64,000 bases of DNA from Paracoccus haematequi (GTDB lineage: Bacteria; Pseudomonadota; Alphaproteobacteria; Rhodobacterales; Rhodobacteraceae), in the NCBI RefSeq assembly GCF_900631945.1, contig NZ_UZWE01000030.1, positions 1 to 64,000 of the forward strand. Direction: 5' to 3'. Position 1 is the stretch's first letter, and each line of letters starts with the position of its first letter. This document shows positions 6,821 to 15,373 of this stretch, one piece after another. A model generated the notes under the pieces. It saw nothing but the letters and a program-made list of their open reading frames with translations, ran no database searches and was not told the DNA's origin. A program made the position numbers and the translations under genes.

Positions 6821-8155
6821 GTGTTCCAGGTTCGTAACGATTTCAGTGCGGTGCAGGAAGTTCAGCGGGATGCGTCCCCGCAGCGCGTCTTCTTGCTGTT
6901 GCAGGGACCGCATGGCCCGTTCTTCGACCGGCTGGGCCGATTGCTGCGGGCGGCGGGCGCGCAGGTCTGGCGATGCGCCTTCAACGCGGGGGACGAATTC
7001 TTCTGGTCCGATCCCGTGCATCTGCTGCGCCATACCGGCAGCAGCGCGGACTGGCCCGCCCATCTGACGGTGATCCTGGCCGAAAAGGGGGTGACGGACA
7101 TCGTTCTTTACGGCGACATGCGCCCGATCCACGCCGCCGCACGCCACGCCGCCCAGGCGCTGAACCTGCGGCTGCACGTGTTCGAGGAAGGCTATCTGCG
7201 CCCGTACTGGATCAGCTATGAACGCGGCGGGTCGAACGGGCATTCGCCGCTGCTGAATATCTCTCTGTCGGACATGCGCGCGATGCTGCGCGACACCGCG
7301 TCCGAGGTCCGGCGGCCGCCCGCCCATTGGGGCGACATGCGCCAGCACAAGGCCTATGGGGCGCTGTATCATTTCCTGGTGCTGGTCGCGAACCGCCGCT
7401 ATCGCCAGTTCGCCAGCCACCGTGCCCTGCCGGTCTTCGACGAATTCCGCCTGAACCTCGGCCGGCTGATCCTGACGCCGGTCCATTCGCTGACCCGCGC
7501 GGTCCAGTGGCGACGCTTCCGGCTGTCGGGCGATCCCTATCTGCTGGTGCCCATGCAACTGGAACACGATTCCAACATGCTGGGCCATTCGCCGCTTTCC
7601 CTGAACCGGCAGTTCATCGAACAGGTGGTGGCGGAATTCGCCCGTTCCGCCCCCCGCCACCACCACCTGCTGTTCAAGGCCCATCCGCTGGAGGACGGGC
7701 GCGCCCGGAACCGCCGGTCGATCCGCGACGCGGCGGCCCGGCACGGCGTGGCGGATCGGGTGCATTACGTCCGGGGCGGCAAGCTGGCGGACATGATCGC
7801 CCATGCCCGCGCGGTGATCACCGTCAATTCGACGGCGGCCCAGCAGGCGCTGTGGCGCGGCTTGCCGGTCAAGGCCCTGGGCCGCGCCGTCTATTGCAAG
7901 CCGGGGCTGGTGTCGGAACAGGCGCTGGCCGACTTCATGGCCCATCCCCAACGGCCCGACACCGCCGCCTATCGCCTGTTCCGCGATTATCTGCTGCAAA
8001 CCAGCCAGGTGCCGGGGGGGTTCTATTCCCGCCGGTCGCGCGCCCATGCGCTGCGGCTGGTGGCCGATCTGATCCTGGCACCCGAGGATCCGTATCAGGC
8101 GCTGGCGGCGGGCCGCTGTCATCGCCGCCAGCAGATCGGCGAAGTTCTGGACTAG
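6821..8155 (+). CDS. kpsS: Capsule polysaccharide beta-Kdo transferase, KpsS/LipB family
   Basis: About 444 residues. Family features: FLLLQGPHGPFFDRLGRLL near the start, FNAGDEFFW, the YLRPYWISYE motif after FEEG, and VLPL-type C-terminal segments with FKAHPLEDGR and ITVNSTAAQQALWRGLPV, typical of a nucleotide-sugar-binding lobe. In ABC-dependent (group 2-type) capsules KpsS adds the first Kdo to the lipid acceptor and KpsC extends it; kpsC is two genes downstream. The start is uncertain: there is no in-frame ATG. GTG at 6821 (GGGG ahead) was chosen; GTG at 6773 is also open. Confidence 0.85.
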   Translation: MFQVRNDFSAVQEVQRDASPQRVFLLLQGPHGPFFDRLGRLLRAAGAQVWRCAFNAGDEFFWSDPVHLLRHTGSSADWPAHLTVILAEKGVTDIVLYGDMRPIHAAARHAAQALNLRLHVFEEGYLRPYWISYERGGSNGHSPLLNISLSDMRAMLRDTASEVRRPPAHWGDMRQHKAYGALYHFLVLVANRRYRQFASHRALPVFDEFRLNLGRLILTPVHSLTRAVQWRRFRLSGDPYLLVPMQLEHDSNMLGHSPLSLNRQFIEQVVAEFARSAPRHHHLLFKAHPLEDGRARNRRSIRDAAARHGVADRVHYVRGGKLADMIAHARAVITVNSTAAQQALWRGLPVKALGRAVYCKPGLVSEQALADFMAHPQRPDTAAYRLFRDYLLQTSQVPGGFYSRRSRAHALRLVADLILAPEDPYQALAAGRCHRRQQIGEVLD

Positions 8156-8250
8156 CGCGCAGGAAGGTGTGGCGCCCGCCGACCGCGCAGTCTAGAATTG
8201 CGCGCACAACCGGACAGCAAGTCCGGGCAAAGGAACAGGAGTTTCGAGAG

Positions 8251-9396
8251 GTGACAGTGAAGCTTTCTCCTGCCCGTTCGGCGGCGGGTCTGGCCGTGCG
8301 CCTGACGCTGATTGCCGCGATGACGCTGCTGGCGGCGTGCAGCCTGCCCCGGTCCGGCCCCAGCAAGTCCGAGATCTATTCCGGGGCGGTCGAAAAGGGC
8401 GGCAATACGCATGTGATCTATGTGAACGATCACGTTGCCCGCACGACGAACTTCACCCCGTCCTATGGTTTCTCGAACAGCTTCCGGGGCGCCGGGCAGG
8501 TCGGCGCCGACGAGATCCGCGCGGGCGACGTGCTGGGCCTGTCCATCTGGGAAAACGTGGATGACGGGCTTCTGACCTCGCTGGGGAACAGCTCGACCGC
8601 GTTGCAGGAAATCCAGGTGGACAGCGGCGGCTATATCTTCGTGCCCTATGCGGGCCGGGTCCAGGCGGCGGGCAACACGCCCGATCAGTTGCGCCAGATC
8701 ATCACCGAACGGCTTGCCACCCAGACCCCCGATCCGCAGGTGACGGTGACGCGGGTGGCCGGCAACGGCGCCACGGTATCGGTCATGGGCAAGGTCACGG
8801 CTCAGGGCGTCTACCCGATCGAGCGGCCCACCCGGTCGCTGTCGGCGATGCTGGCGCGCGCGGGCGGCGTGTCCATCGAACCCGAGATCGCGGTGGTCAC
8901 CGTCAAACGCGGCAACAACACCGGCAAGGTCTGGCTGACGGATCTGTATTCCAACGCCAGCAACGACATCGCGCTGCGCCCCGGCGACGTGATCCTGGTC
9001 GAGGAAGATCAGCGCAGCTTCACCGCCCTGGGCGCGCTTGGCGGCCAGACCCGCGTTCCGCTGGGCAATGAATCGATCAACGCGGTCGAGGCCGTCGCCA
9101 TGGTCGGGGGGCTGAACTCTCACCTGGCCGATCCGACCGGCGTGTTCATCCTGCGCGACGAACCCGAACAGGTCGCCTCGCGCGTGCTGGGCAAGTCGGT
9201 GCAGGGATCGCAGCGCATCGCCTATGTCCTGGATCTCACGCGGCCGAACGGGCTGTTCCTGGCCCGCGACTTCCTGATCCGGGATGAGGATACGGTCTAT
9301 GTGACCGAGGCGCCCTATGTTCAGTGGCAGAAGCGGCTGGCAGCCCTGATCGGGCCGATCAACTCTGCCAACGCAGTTCAGAACCTGGCGCAGTGA
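8251..9396 (+). CDS. Outer-membrane polysaccharide export lipoprotein (Wza/KpsD/CtrA class)
   Basis: 381 residues. The signal peptide ends in the lipobox LLAAC (Cys near 30). A poly-export/SLBB layout follows: RAGDVLGLSIWENVDDG, the VDSGGYIFVPYAGRVQAAG segment, then two SLBB-like soluble beta-grasp domains (VSVMGKVTAQGVYPI; FTALGALGGQTRVPL). It forms the outer-membrane channel for capsule export. It sits between kpsS and kpsC, with only 7 bases to kpsC. GTG at 8251 has AGGAG 8-10 bases ahead. No inner-membrane exporter genes (kpsM/T/E) lie in this window. Confidence 0.88.
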   Translation: MTVKLSPARSAAGLAVRLTLIAAMTLLAACSLPRSGPSKSEIYSGAVEKGGNTHVIYVNDHVARTTNFTPSYGFSNSFRGAGQVGADEIRAGDVLGLSIWENVDDGLLTSLGNSSTALQEIQVDSGGYIFVPYAGRVQAAGNTPDQLRQIITERLATQTPDPQVTVTRVAGNGATVSVMGKVTAQGVYPIERPTRSLSAMLARAGGVSIEPEIAVVTVKRGNNTGKVWLTDLYSNASNDIALRPGDVILVEEDQRSFTALGALGGQTRVPLGNESINAVEAVAMVGGLNSHLADPTGVFILRDEPEQVASRVLGKSVQGSQRIAYVLDLTRPNGLFLARDFLIRDEDTVYVTEAPYVQWQKRLAALIGPINSANAVQNLAQ

Positions 9397-9403
9397 CAGC
9401 CGC

Positions 9404-11395
9404 ATGATCGACGAACAAGGGGCCGCCGGGGGAAAGCACCGGCGGCTTTTCGCATTCAGCGGCGGCTTCTGGCGGGAACCGCGCCTGCGCCGGATCCTGG
9501 CGCTTGCGGGCTGGAAGTTGCGGCTGGGACTGCCCGGCCCCGGCGACAGCGTGGCGGTCTGGGGCGCCAGCCCGACCGCCTGGCGCGGCCGCGCCGTCGC
9601 CCGGCACACGGGCGCGGCCCTGGTCACGGTCGAGGACGCTTTCCTGCGGTCCATCCTGCCGGGCCGCGCGCGGGGTCATGTCGCCCGGCGCGGGCCGGTC
9701 GGCCTGCTGATCGACCCGCTGGGGGTGCATTTCGACCCGTCGCGCCCTTCGTTGATCGAAGCCCTGGTGCTGCGTGGTGTCCCCTCGGCCCAGGAACAGC
9801 GCGCCCGCGACGGCATCGCCCGGCTGCGCGCGGCGGATCTGTCGAAATACAACGCCCATCGGCCCGACCTGCCCGCGCCCAGTCCGGGCTATGTGCTGGT
9901 GATCGACCAGACGCGCGGAGATGCGTCCCTGATGGGCGCGGGGCGCGGGCGTTTCCTGGCGATGCTGGACGCGGCGCGGCGCGAACATCCGGGCCGTCCG
10001 ATCCTGCTGCGCAGCCATCCCGAAACCATCCGGGGGCTGCGGCCCGGCCATCTGGACCGCGCCGACCTGGCGCCCGGCGAGGCCCTGTGCGACCACGAGA
10101 TCTCGCCCTGGCGGCTGCTGGAAAACGCCCATGCCGTCTATGCGGTCAGTTCGCAGCTGGGATACGAGGCGATCCTCGCCGGCCACCGCCCCCGGCTGTT
10201 CGGACAGCCCTTCCATGCCGGGTGGGGGCTGAGCCAGGACGAATATCCCCTGCCCCCCGGACGGCGCGGCCCCGCCACGCCCGAGGCGCTGTTCGCCGCA
10301 AGCCACCTGTCCGCCCCGGTCTGGTACGATCCCTGCCGCGACCGCCTGACCGATTTCGACGGCGCCCTGGACCAGATCGAGGCCGAGGCGCAGGCCTTTC
10401 GCCAGGATCGCGACGGGCATCTGGCCGGGGGGATGCGGCTGTGGAAACGCCCGGCCATCGCTCGCGCCTTTGGCGACGGGGCGGGCGTCCGCTTTACCGG
10501 CAGGCCCTCGCCCCGCGTGACCCTGGCCTGGGCGGGCGCAGCCGCCGCAGTGCCGGGCGCGATCCGGGTCGAGGACGGGTTCCTGCGGTCGCGCGGGCTG
10601 GGGGCCGCCCTGACGCCGCCTTTGTCGCTGGTGGCCGACGACCTGGGCATCTATTACGATCCGGCGCGCGAAAGCCGCCTGGAACGGCTGATCGCCGCCG
10701 GTCCGCCGCCTGGCGGGACGGCGCGCGCGGAACGGCTGATCGCGGCGATCCGGGCCGCTGGCCTGTCGAAATACAACCTGACCGGCAGCTATCGCCCCGC
10801 CGCAACCGACCGCCCGCGTATCCTGGTTCCAGGCCAGGTCGAGGACGACGCCTCGATCCGGCTGGGCGCGGGGGCGGAACGCACGAACCTGGATCTGCTG
10901 CGCCGCGTCCGCCGCGAGAACCCCGACGCGCATCTGATCTTCAAGCCCCATCCCGATGTCGAGGCCGGGCTGCGGCGGGGCGCCATCGACGCCTCGGGCC
11001 TTGCGGATGAGGTGGCCGTCAACGCCGATCCGGTCGCCCTGCTGGCACTTGCCGATCAGGTCTGGACCATCACCTCGACCATGGGGTTCGAGGCGCTGCT
11101 GCGCGGCGTCCCCGTGACGACCCTGGGCGCGCCCTTTTATGCGGGCTGGGGCCTGACCCGCGACCTGGGGCCGGTGCCGCCGCGCCGCGTCGCGCGGCCG
11201 GACCTGGCCGCCCTGGTCCATGCCTGCCTGATCGCCTATCCCCGTTATCGCGACCCGGTGACCGGCCTGCCCTGCCCGGTCGAGGTCGCGGTGGACTGGC
11301 TGCGCCACGGCATCGGCCCGCGCGCGCCCATGCTGCGCCTGCTGTCGAAGCTGCAAGGCGGCATGGCGGGGCACAGCTGGATCTGGCGGCGCTGA
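9404..11395 (+). CDS. kpsC: Capsule polysaccharide beta-Kdo transferase, KpsC/LipA family
   Basis: 663 residues in two homologous halves, as known for KpsC. Each half has a VEDxFLRS motif (about 76-83 and 389-396) and an LSKYN motif (about 146-150 and 454-458), followed by FKPHPD/SHPE-type loops and GFEALLRG-like segments. The two modules alternately add beta-linked Kdo residues to build the oligo-Kdo linker between lipid and capsule. Seven bases separate it from the export lipoprotein, so translation is probably coupled. The middle (about 310-345) is the natural module linker. Confidence 0.9.
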   Translation: MIDEQGAAGGKHRRLFAFSGGFWREPRLRRILALAGWKLRLGLPGPGDSVAVWGASPTAWRGRAVARHTGAALVTVEDAFLRSILPGRARGHVARRGPVGLLIDPLGVHFDPSRPSLIEALVLRGVPSAQEQRARDGIARLRAADLSKYNAHRPDLPAPSPGYVLVIDQTRGDASLMGAGRGRFLAMLDAARREHPGRPILLRSHPETIRGLRPGHLDRADLAPGEALCDHEISPWRLLENAHAVYAVSSQLGYEAILAGHRPRLFGQPFHAGWGLSQDEYPLPPGRRGPATPEALFAASHLSAPVWYDPCRDRLTDFDGALDQIEAEAQAFRQDRDGHLAGGMRLWKRPAIARAFGDGAGVRFTGRPSPRVTLAWAGAAAAVPGAIRVEDGFLRSRGLGAALTPPLSLVADDLGIYYDPARESRLERLIAAGPPPGGTARAERLIAAIRAAGLSKYNLTGSYRPAATDRPRILVPGQVEDDASIRLGAGAERTNLDLLRRVRRENPDAHLIFKPHPDVEAGLRRGAIDASGLADEVAVNADPVALLALADQVWTITSTMGFEALLRGVPVTTLGAPFYAGWGLTRDLGPVPPRRVARPDLAALVHACLIAYPRYRDPVTGLPCPVEVAVDWLRHGIGPRAPMLRLLSKLQGGMAGHSWIWRR

Positions 11396-11602
11396 GGGCG
11401 CAAAAAAGGGACAATGTCGCGCCGCCGTCCCCGCTTTCGCGAACCAGGCCTGCGCGTCACGGCCCATGGCGGACCGGGATTTTCCGCAGCGTTGTCCGCG
11501 AAGAATGCCGTTCTCTGGCGGGCCCCTGGAACGCCCAGCCCCGTTCCTTGGCAAGCCTGCGCGCCGTTGCTAACTGTGGCGCGCAATCAGGAAGGTCCGC
11601 CC

Positions 11603-12703
11603 ATGTCGCTTGCCATCTCGCATCTTGCCCGGCGCTTCGACACGACCCAGGTTCTGCGCGGCATCGACCTGACCGTCGGGAAAGGAGAGTTGATCGCCCT
11701 GCTTGGCCCCTCGGGATCGGGCAAGACGACGTTGTTGCGGATCATCGCCGGGCTGGACTGGCCGGATGCGGGCGCGCTGTCCTTCAATGGCACCGATTGG
11801 CTGGTGAAATCCGCCGCCGAACGCCGGATCGGCTTCGTTTTCCAGCATTACGCGCTGTTTCCGCACATGACCGTGCGCGACAACATCGCCTTCGGCCTGA
11901 CCGTCCTGCCGCGCGCCGACCGGCCCGGCAAGGCGCAGATCGCCGCCACCGTGGACCGGCTGCTGGCCTTTCTTCAGATCGACGGGCTGGCGGACCGCTA
12001 TCCGGCCGAATTGTCGGGCGGGCAGCGCCAGCGCGTCGCCCTGGGCCGCGCCATGGCGATCGAGCCGCGCGTGCTGCTGCTGGATGAACCGTTCGGCGCG
12101 CTGGACGCCCAGGTCCGCCGCGACCTGCGCCGCTGGCTGCGCGGCGTCCACGACAGCGCCGGGACCACCACCATCTTCGTGACCCACGACCAGGAGGAAG
12201 CCTTCGAACTGGCCGACCGGGTGGTCGTGATGAACGGCGGCGTGATCGAACAGACCGGCCATCCCGACGAGATCTATGACCATCCCGCGACACCCTTCGT
12301 CGCCCGCTTCCTGGGCCTGACGGTCGAGGTGCCGGTGACGATCCGGTCGGGCCGCGCGCAGGCGGCGGGCCTGGACCTGACCGCCCTGCCCCGCCGCGCG
12401 CTGCCCGACGGCCCCGCCACGCTGTTCCTGCGCCCCGCCGACATTCAGCCCGTCCCCGATCCCGCCGCGCCGTTCCGGGTGACGGAAATCGCCTCGACCG
12501 GCGCGCTGCTGCGGATCGTGGCGGAAAACGCCGCCGCCTGCCGGATCGAGGCCGAGATGCCGCGCCGCCAGGGCCGCGACCTGCGCAAGGACCAACCCGT
12601 CGCCCTGCGCGTCATCGCGGGCCAGATCTTTCCCGGCGGCGCCGCGCCCGCCGACGCCGCCCCTGTCGAAGCACCCAAGGCCCTGAAGGAGTCCCGCCCG
12701 TGA
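11603..12703 (+). CDS. cysA: Sulfate/thiosulfate ABC transporter ATPase
   Basis: 366 residues. Walker A GPSGSGKTT at 35-43, signature LSGGQRQRVALGRA, Walker B VLLLDEPFGALD, switch His in FVTHDQEE, then a C-terminal TOBE-like regulatory domain (about 240-350) ending in a Pro/Ala-rich tail. It energises import with the CysT/CysW permeases encoded downstream. ATG at 11603 has AGGAAGG 8 bases ahead. The stop overlaps the next gene's GTG by 4 bases. The ATPase gene leads the operon here, whereas it is usually last. Confidence 0.93.
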   Translation: MSLAISHLARRFDTTQVLRGIDLTVGKGELIALLGPSGSGKTTLLRIIAGLDWPDAGALSFNGTDWLVKSAAERRIGFVFQHYALFPHMTVRDNIAFGLTVLPRADRPGKAQIAATVDRLLAFLQIDGLADRYPAELSGGQRQRVALGRAMAIEPRVLLLDEPFGALDAQVRRDLRRWLRGVHDSAGTTTIFVTHDQEEAFELADRVVVMNGGVIEQTGHPDEIYDHPATPFVARFLGLTVEVPVTIRSGRAQAAGLDLTALPRRALPDGPATLFLRPADIQPVPDPAAPFRVTEIASTGALLRIVAENAAACRIEAEMPRRQGRDLRKDQPVALRVIAGQIFPGGAAPADAAPVEAPKALKESRP

Positions 12704-13707
12704 CGATCCGCGTGAAAACCCGCCTGTCCGCCACCCTTGCCGTCATGCTGGGCCTTGCCTCGCCCGTGGCGGCCCAGGATGCGATCCTGAACGTCTCCTA
12801 CGACATTGCCCGCGAACTGTTCGCCGAACTGAACCCGGTCTTCGCCGAAAAATGGAAGGCGGAAACCGGCCGCGCCGTGACCATCGACCAATCGCATGGC
12901 GGGTCGTCGAAACAGGCCCGCGCGATCCTGGAAGGGCTGCCCGCCGATGTCGTGACCTTCAACCAGGTGACCGATATCGACGTGCTGGCCAAGGACGGCC
13001 TGGTCGACGAAAACTGGCGCGAGGCCTTCCCCAACGAAGCCTCGCCCTATTATTCGCTGCCCGCCTTCCTGGTGCGCGAGGGCAATCCCAAGAATATCGA
13101 CGACTGGGACGACCTGACGCAGGACGGCGTGCAGGTGATCTTCCCGAACCCCAAGACCAGCGGCAACGGGCGCTATACCTATCTGGCGGCCTATGCCTAT
13201 GCGCTGGACAAGAACGGCGGCGACCAGGCGGCGGCGCAGGACTTCGTGAAAAAGCTGTTCGCCAATGTCCCGGTCTTCGACCAGGGCGGGCGCGCGGCCA
13301 CCGCGACCTTCGCCGAACGCGGCATCGGCGACGTGCTGATCACCTTCGAGGCCGAGACCGGCGGCATCGCCCAGCAATATGCCGATGCCAGGCTGGAACG
13401 CGTCACCCCGTCGCTGTCGCTGCTGGCGGAATTCCCCGTCGCCGTGGTGACCGCGAACACGGAAAGCAAAGGCACCACCGAGGTGTCCAAGGCCTATCTG
13501 GATTTCCTCTATTCCCCCGACGCGCAACGCATCCTGGCCAAGAACTTCAACCGCGTCCATGACCAGGCGATCACCGCCGAATTCGCCGCCAACTTCCCCG
13601 ACGTGAAGCTGGTCACGGTCGATGACGTGTTCGGCGGCTGGGACAAGGTGCAGGCCGACCATTTCGCGGAAGGCGGCATCCTCGACACGGTGTTCGTCAA
13701 TCAATGA
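12700..13707 (+). CDS. sbp: Periplasmic sulfate/thiosulfate-binding protein
   Basis: 335 residues with a cleavable signal peptide ending SPVAAQ. Sulfate-binding protein motifs: NVSYDIARELF near the mature start, QSHGGSSKQA (anion-binding Ser residues), VTFNQVTDID, FPNPKTSGNGRY, and VNTES-like ANTESKG. It delivers sulfate or thiosulfate to CysTWA. Starts at GTG inside the end of cysA and overlaps cysT by 4 bases. Which of the two anions it prefers cannot be read from the sequence; cysP would be the alternative name. Confidence 0.92.
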   Translation: MTIRVKTRLSATLAVMLGLASPVAAQDAILNVSYDIARELFAELNPVFAEKWKAETGRAVTIDQSHGGSSKQARAILEGLPADVVTFNQVTDIDVLAKDGLVDENWREAFPNEASPYYSLPAFLVREGNPKNIDDWDDLTQDGVQVIFPNPKTSGNGRYTYLAAYAYALDKNGGDQAAAQDFVKKLFANVPVFDQGGRAATATFAERGIGDVLITFEAETGGIAQQYADARLERVTPSLSLLAEFPVAVVTANTESKGTTEVSKAYLDFLYSPDAQRILAKNFNRVHDQAITAEFAANFPDVKLVTVDDVFGGWDKVQADHFAEGGILDTVFVNQ

Positions 13708-14558
13708 GCATGACGGCGGCCCTTCCCGCCAGCGGGCGGCAGCGGCGCGTATTGCCGGGCTTCGGCCTGACGATGGGGCTGACGCTGACCTATGTCGGCA
13801 TCATCGTGCTGCTGCCCGTGATCGCCCTGTTCCTGAAAGGGGCCGAGATCGGCCCCGCCCGCTTCTGGGCCATCGTGACCGCCCCCCGCACCCTGGCCGC
13901 GCTGCGGCTGACCATGACCGCCGCAGCCCTGGCGACGGCGTTCAACGCGCTCTATGGCCTGCTGATGGCCTGGGTTCTGGTGCGCTATCGCTTTCCGGGC
14001 CGCAGGCTGCTGGACGCGATGATGGACATTCCCTTCGCCCTGCCGACCGCCGTCGCTGGCCTGGCGTTGACCGCGCTGTTTTCCGAAAACGGCTGGTACG
14101 GGCAGGTGCTGGCCCCTGCCGGAATCCCGGTCGTCTATACGATCTGGGGGGTGGCGGTGGCGATGTCCTTCACCTCGATCCCCTTCGTGGTCCGCACCGT
14201 CCAGCCGATCCTGGAAGATCTGGACCACAGTCAGGAAGAAGCCGCCCGGACCCTGGGCGCCACGCCCTTGCAGATTTTCGCTCGGGTGATCTTTCCGGCG
14301 ATCCTGCCCGCCTTCCTGGTCGGCACGACCATCGCCTTCGCCCGCTCGCTGGGCGAATTCGGCGCGGTGATCTTCATTGCCGGGAACCTGCCGATGAAGA
14401 CGGAAATCGCCTCGCTTCTGGCCGTCATCCGGCTTGAGGAATACGACTATAACGGTGCCGCCGCCATCGCGCTGACCCTGGTCGCCATCGCCATGGTGCT
14501 GCTGGTGCTGTCGAACTGGCTGCAAGCGCGGCTGACCCGGCGCAGGGTGCCCGCATGA
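13704..14558 (+). CDS. cysT: Sulfate ABC transporter permease CysT (CysU)
   Basis: 284 residues, six predicted transmembrane helices. The inner loop EEAARTLGATPLQIFARVIFP is the EAA motif that docks on the ATPase, and the following LAGRIRRG-equivalent here reads SLGEFGAVIFIAGN, diagnostic of CysT/CysW. It forms the channel with CysW. ATGA overlaps join it to both neighbours. Confidence 0.93.
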   Translation: MSMTAALPASGRQRRVLPGFGLTMGLTLTYVGIIVLLPVIALFLKGAEIGPARFWAIVTAPRTLAALRLTMTAAALATAFNALYGLLMAWVLVRYRFPGRRLLDAMMDIPFALPTAVAGLALTALFSENGWYGQVLAPAGIPVVYTIWGVAVAMSFTSIPFVVRTVQPILEDLDHSQEEAARTLGATPLQIFARVIFPAILPAFLVGTTIAFARSLGEFGAVIFIAGNLPMKTEIASLLAVIRLEEYDYNGAAAIALTLVAIAMVLLVLSNWLQARLTRRRVPA

Positions 14559-15373
14559 GCGCCGTCCTCGCCCCGCGCCCCGACCAGGGCGGCGCGCGCC
14601 TGCTGATCGGGCTGGCGGTCGCGCTGACGCTGTTCATCGTCGTGGTGCCGCTGGCCTATATCTTCTGGCGGGCGTTTTCCGGCGGGTTTGCGGTCTTCGC
14701 CCAGAACATCCTGGCGCCCGACACGCTGCACGCGATCTGGCTGACCTCGGTCGTGGCGGCGATCACGCTGCCGATCAATCTTGCCATCGGCATCGCCTCG
14801 GCCTGGCTGATCGCGCGGTTCACCTTTCCGGGCCGCAAGGCGCTGCTGACGATCATCGAACTGCCGTTTTCCATCTCGCCGATCATCGCCGGGGTCTGCT
14901 ATCTGCTGCTCTACGGACGGCAGGGGCTGCTGGGACCGCTGCTGGCGGCGGGCGAGGTGAAGATCCTGTTCGCCCTGCCCGGCATCGTCATGGTGACGCT
15001 GTTCGTCACCGGCCCCTTCGTCGCCCGAGAGGTGCTGCCCCTGATGCAGGCGCAGGGGTCCGAACAGGAACAGGCGGCGCTGACGCTGGGCGCGTCGGGC
15101 TGGCAGATTTTCCGGCGGGTGACGCTGCCGAATATCCGCTGGGCGCTGCTTTACGGCGCGGTGCTGGCGACGGCGCGGGCGGTGGGGGAATTCGGCGCCG
15201 TGTCGGTGGTGTCGGGCGCGATCCGGGGCCAGACCATGACCCTGCCCCTTCAGATCGAGCTGTTGTTCAACGACCTCAACATCGTCGGCGCCTTCGCCGC
15301 CGCGTCCACCCTGACGCTGATCGCGCTTGTGGTGCTGGTGCTGAAAACCGTGCTGGAGGGGCGGACCCGCTGA
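14555..15373 (+). CDS. cysW: Sulfate ABC transporter permease CysW
   Basis: 272 residues, six transmembrane helices. The EAA loop is EQAALTLGASGWQIFRRVTLP, followed by AVGEFGAVSVVSG and RGQTMTLPLQIE, the CysW signature. Last gene of the importer operon. Its stop codon is immediately adjacent to the stop codon of the convergent dctD, with no space for a terminator, so the transcripts must overlap. Confidence 0.93.
   Translation: MSAVLAPRPDQGGARLLIGLAVALTLFIVVVPLAYIFWRAFSGGFAVFAQNILAPDTLHAIWLTSVVAAITLPINLAIGIASAWLIARFTFPGRKALLTIIELPFSISPIIAGVCYLLLYGRQGLLGPLLAAGEVKILFALPGIVMVTLFVTGPFVAREVLPLMQAQGSEQEQAALTLGASGWQIFRRVTLPNIRWALLYGAVLATARAVGEFGAVSVVSGAIRGQTMTLPLQIELLFNDLNIVGAFAAASTLTLIALVVLVLKTVLEGRTR

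Noticed and set aside
8152..9654. A 500-codon minus-strand frame over the export lipoprotein and kpsC
   Set aside because: No ribosome site, shadow composition, and the opposite strand has well-supported family proteins.
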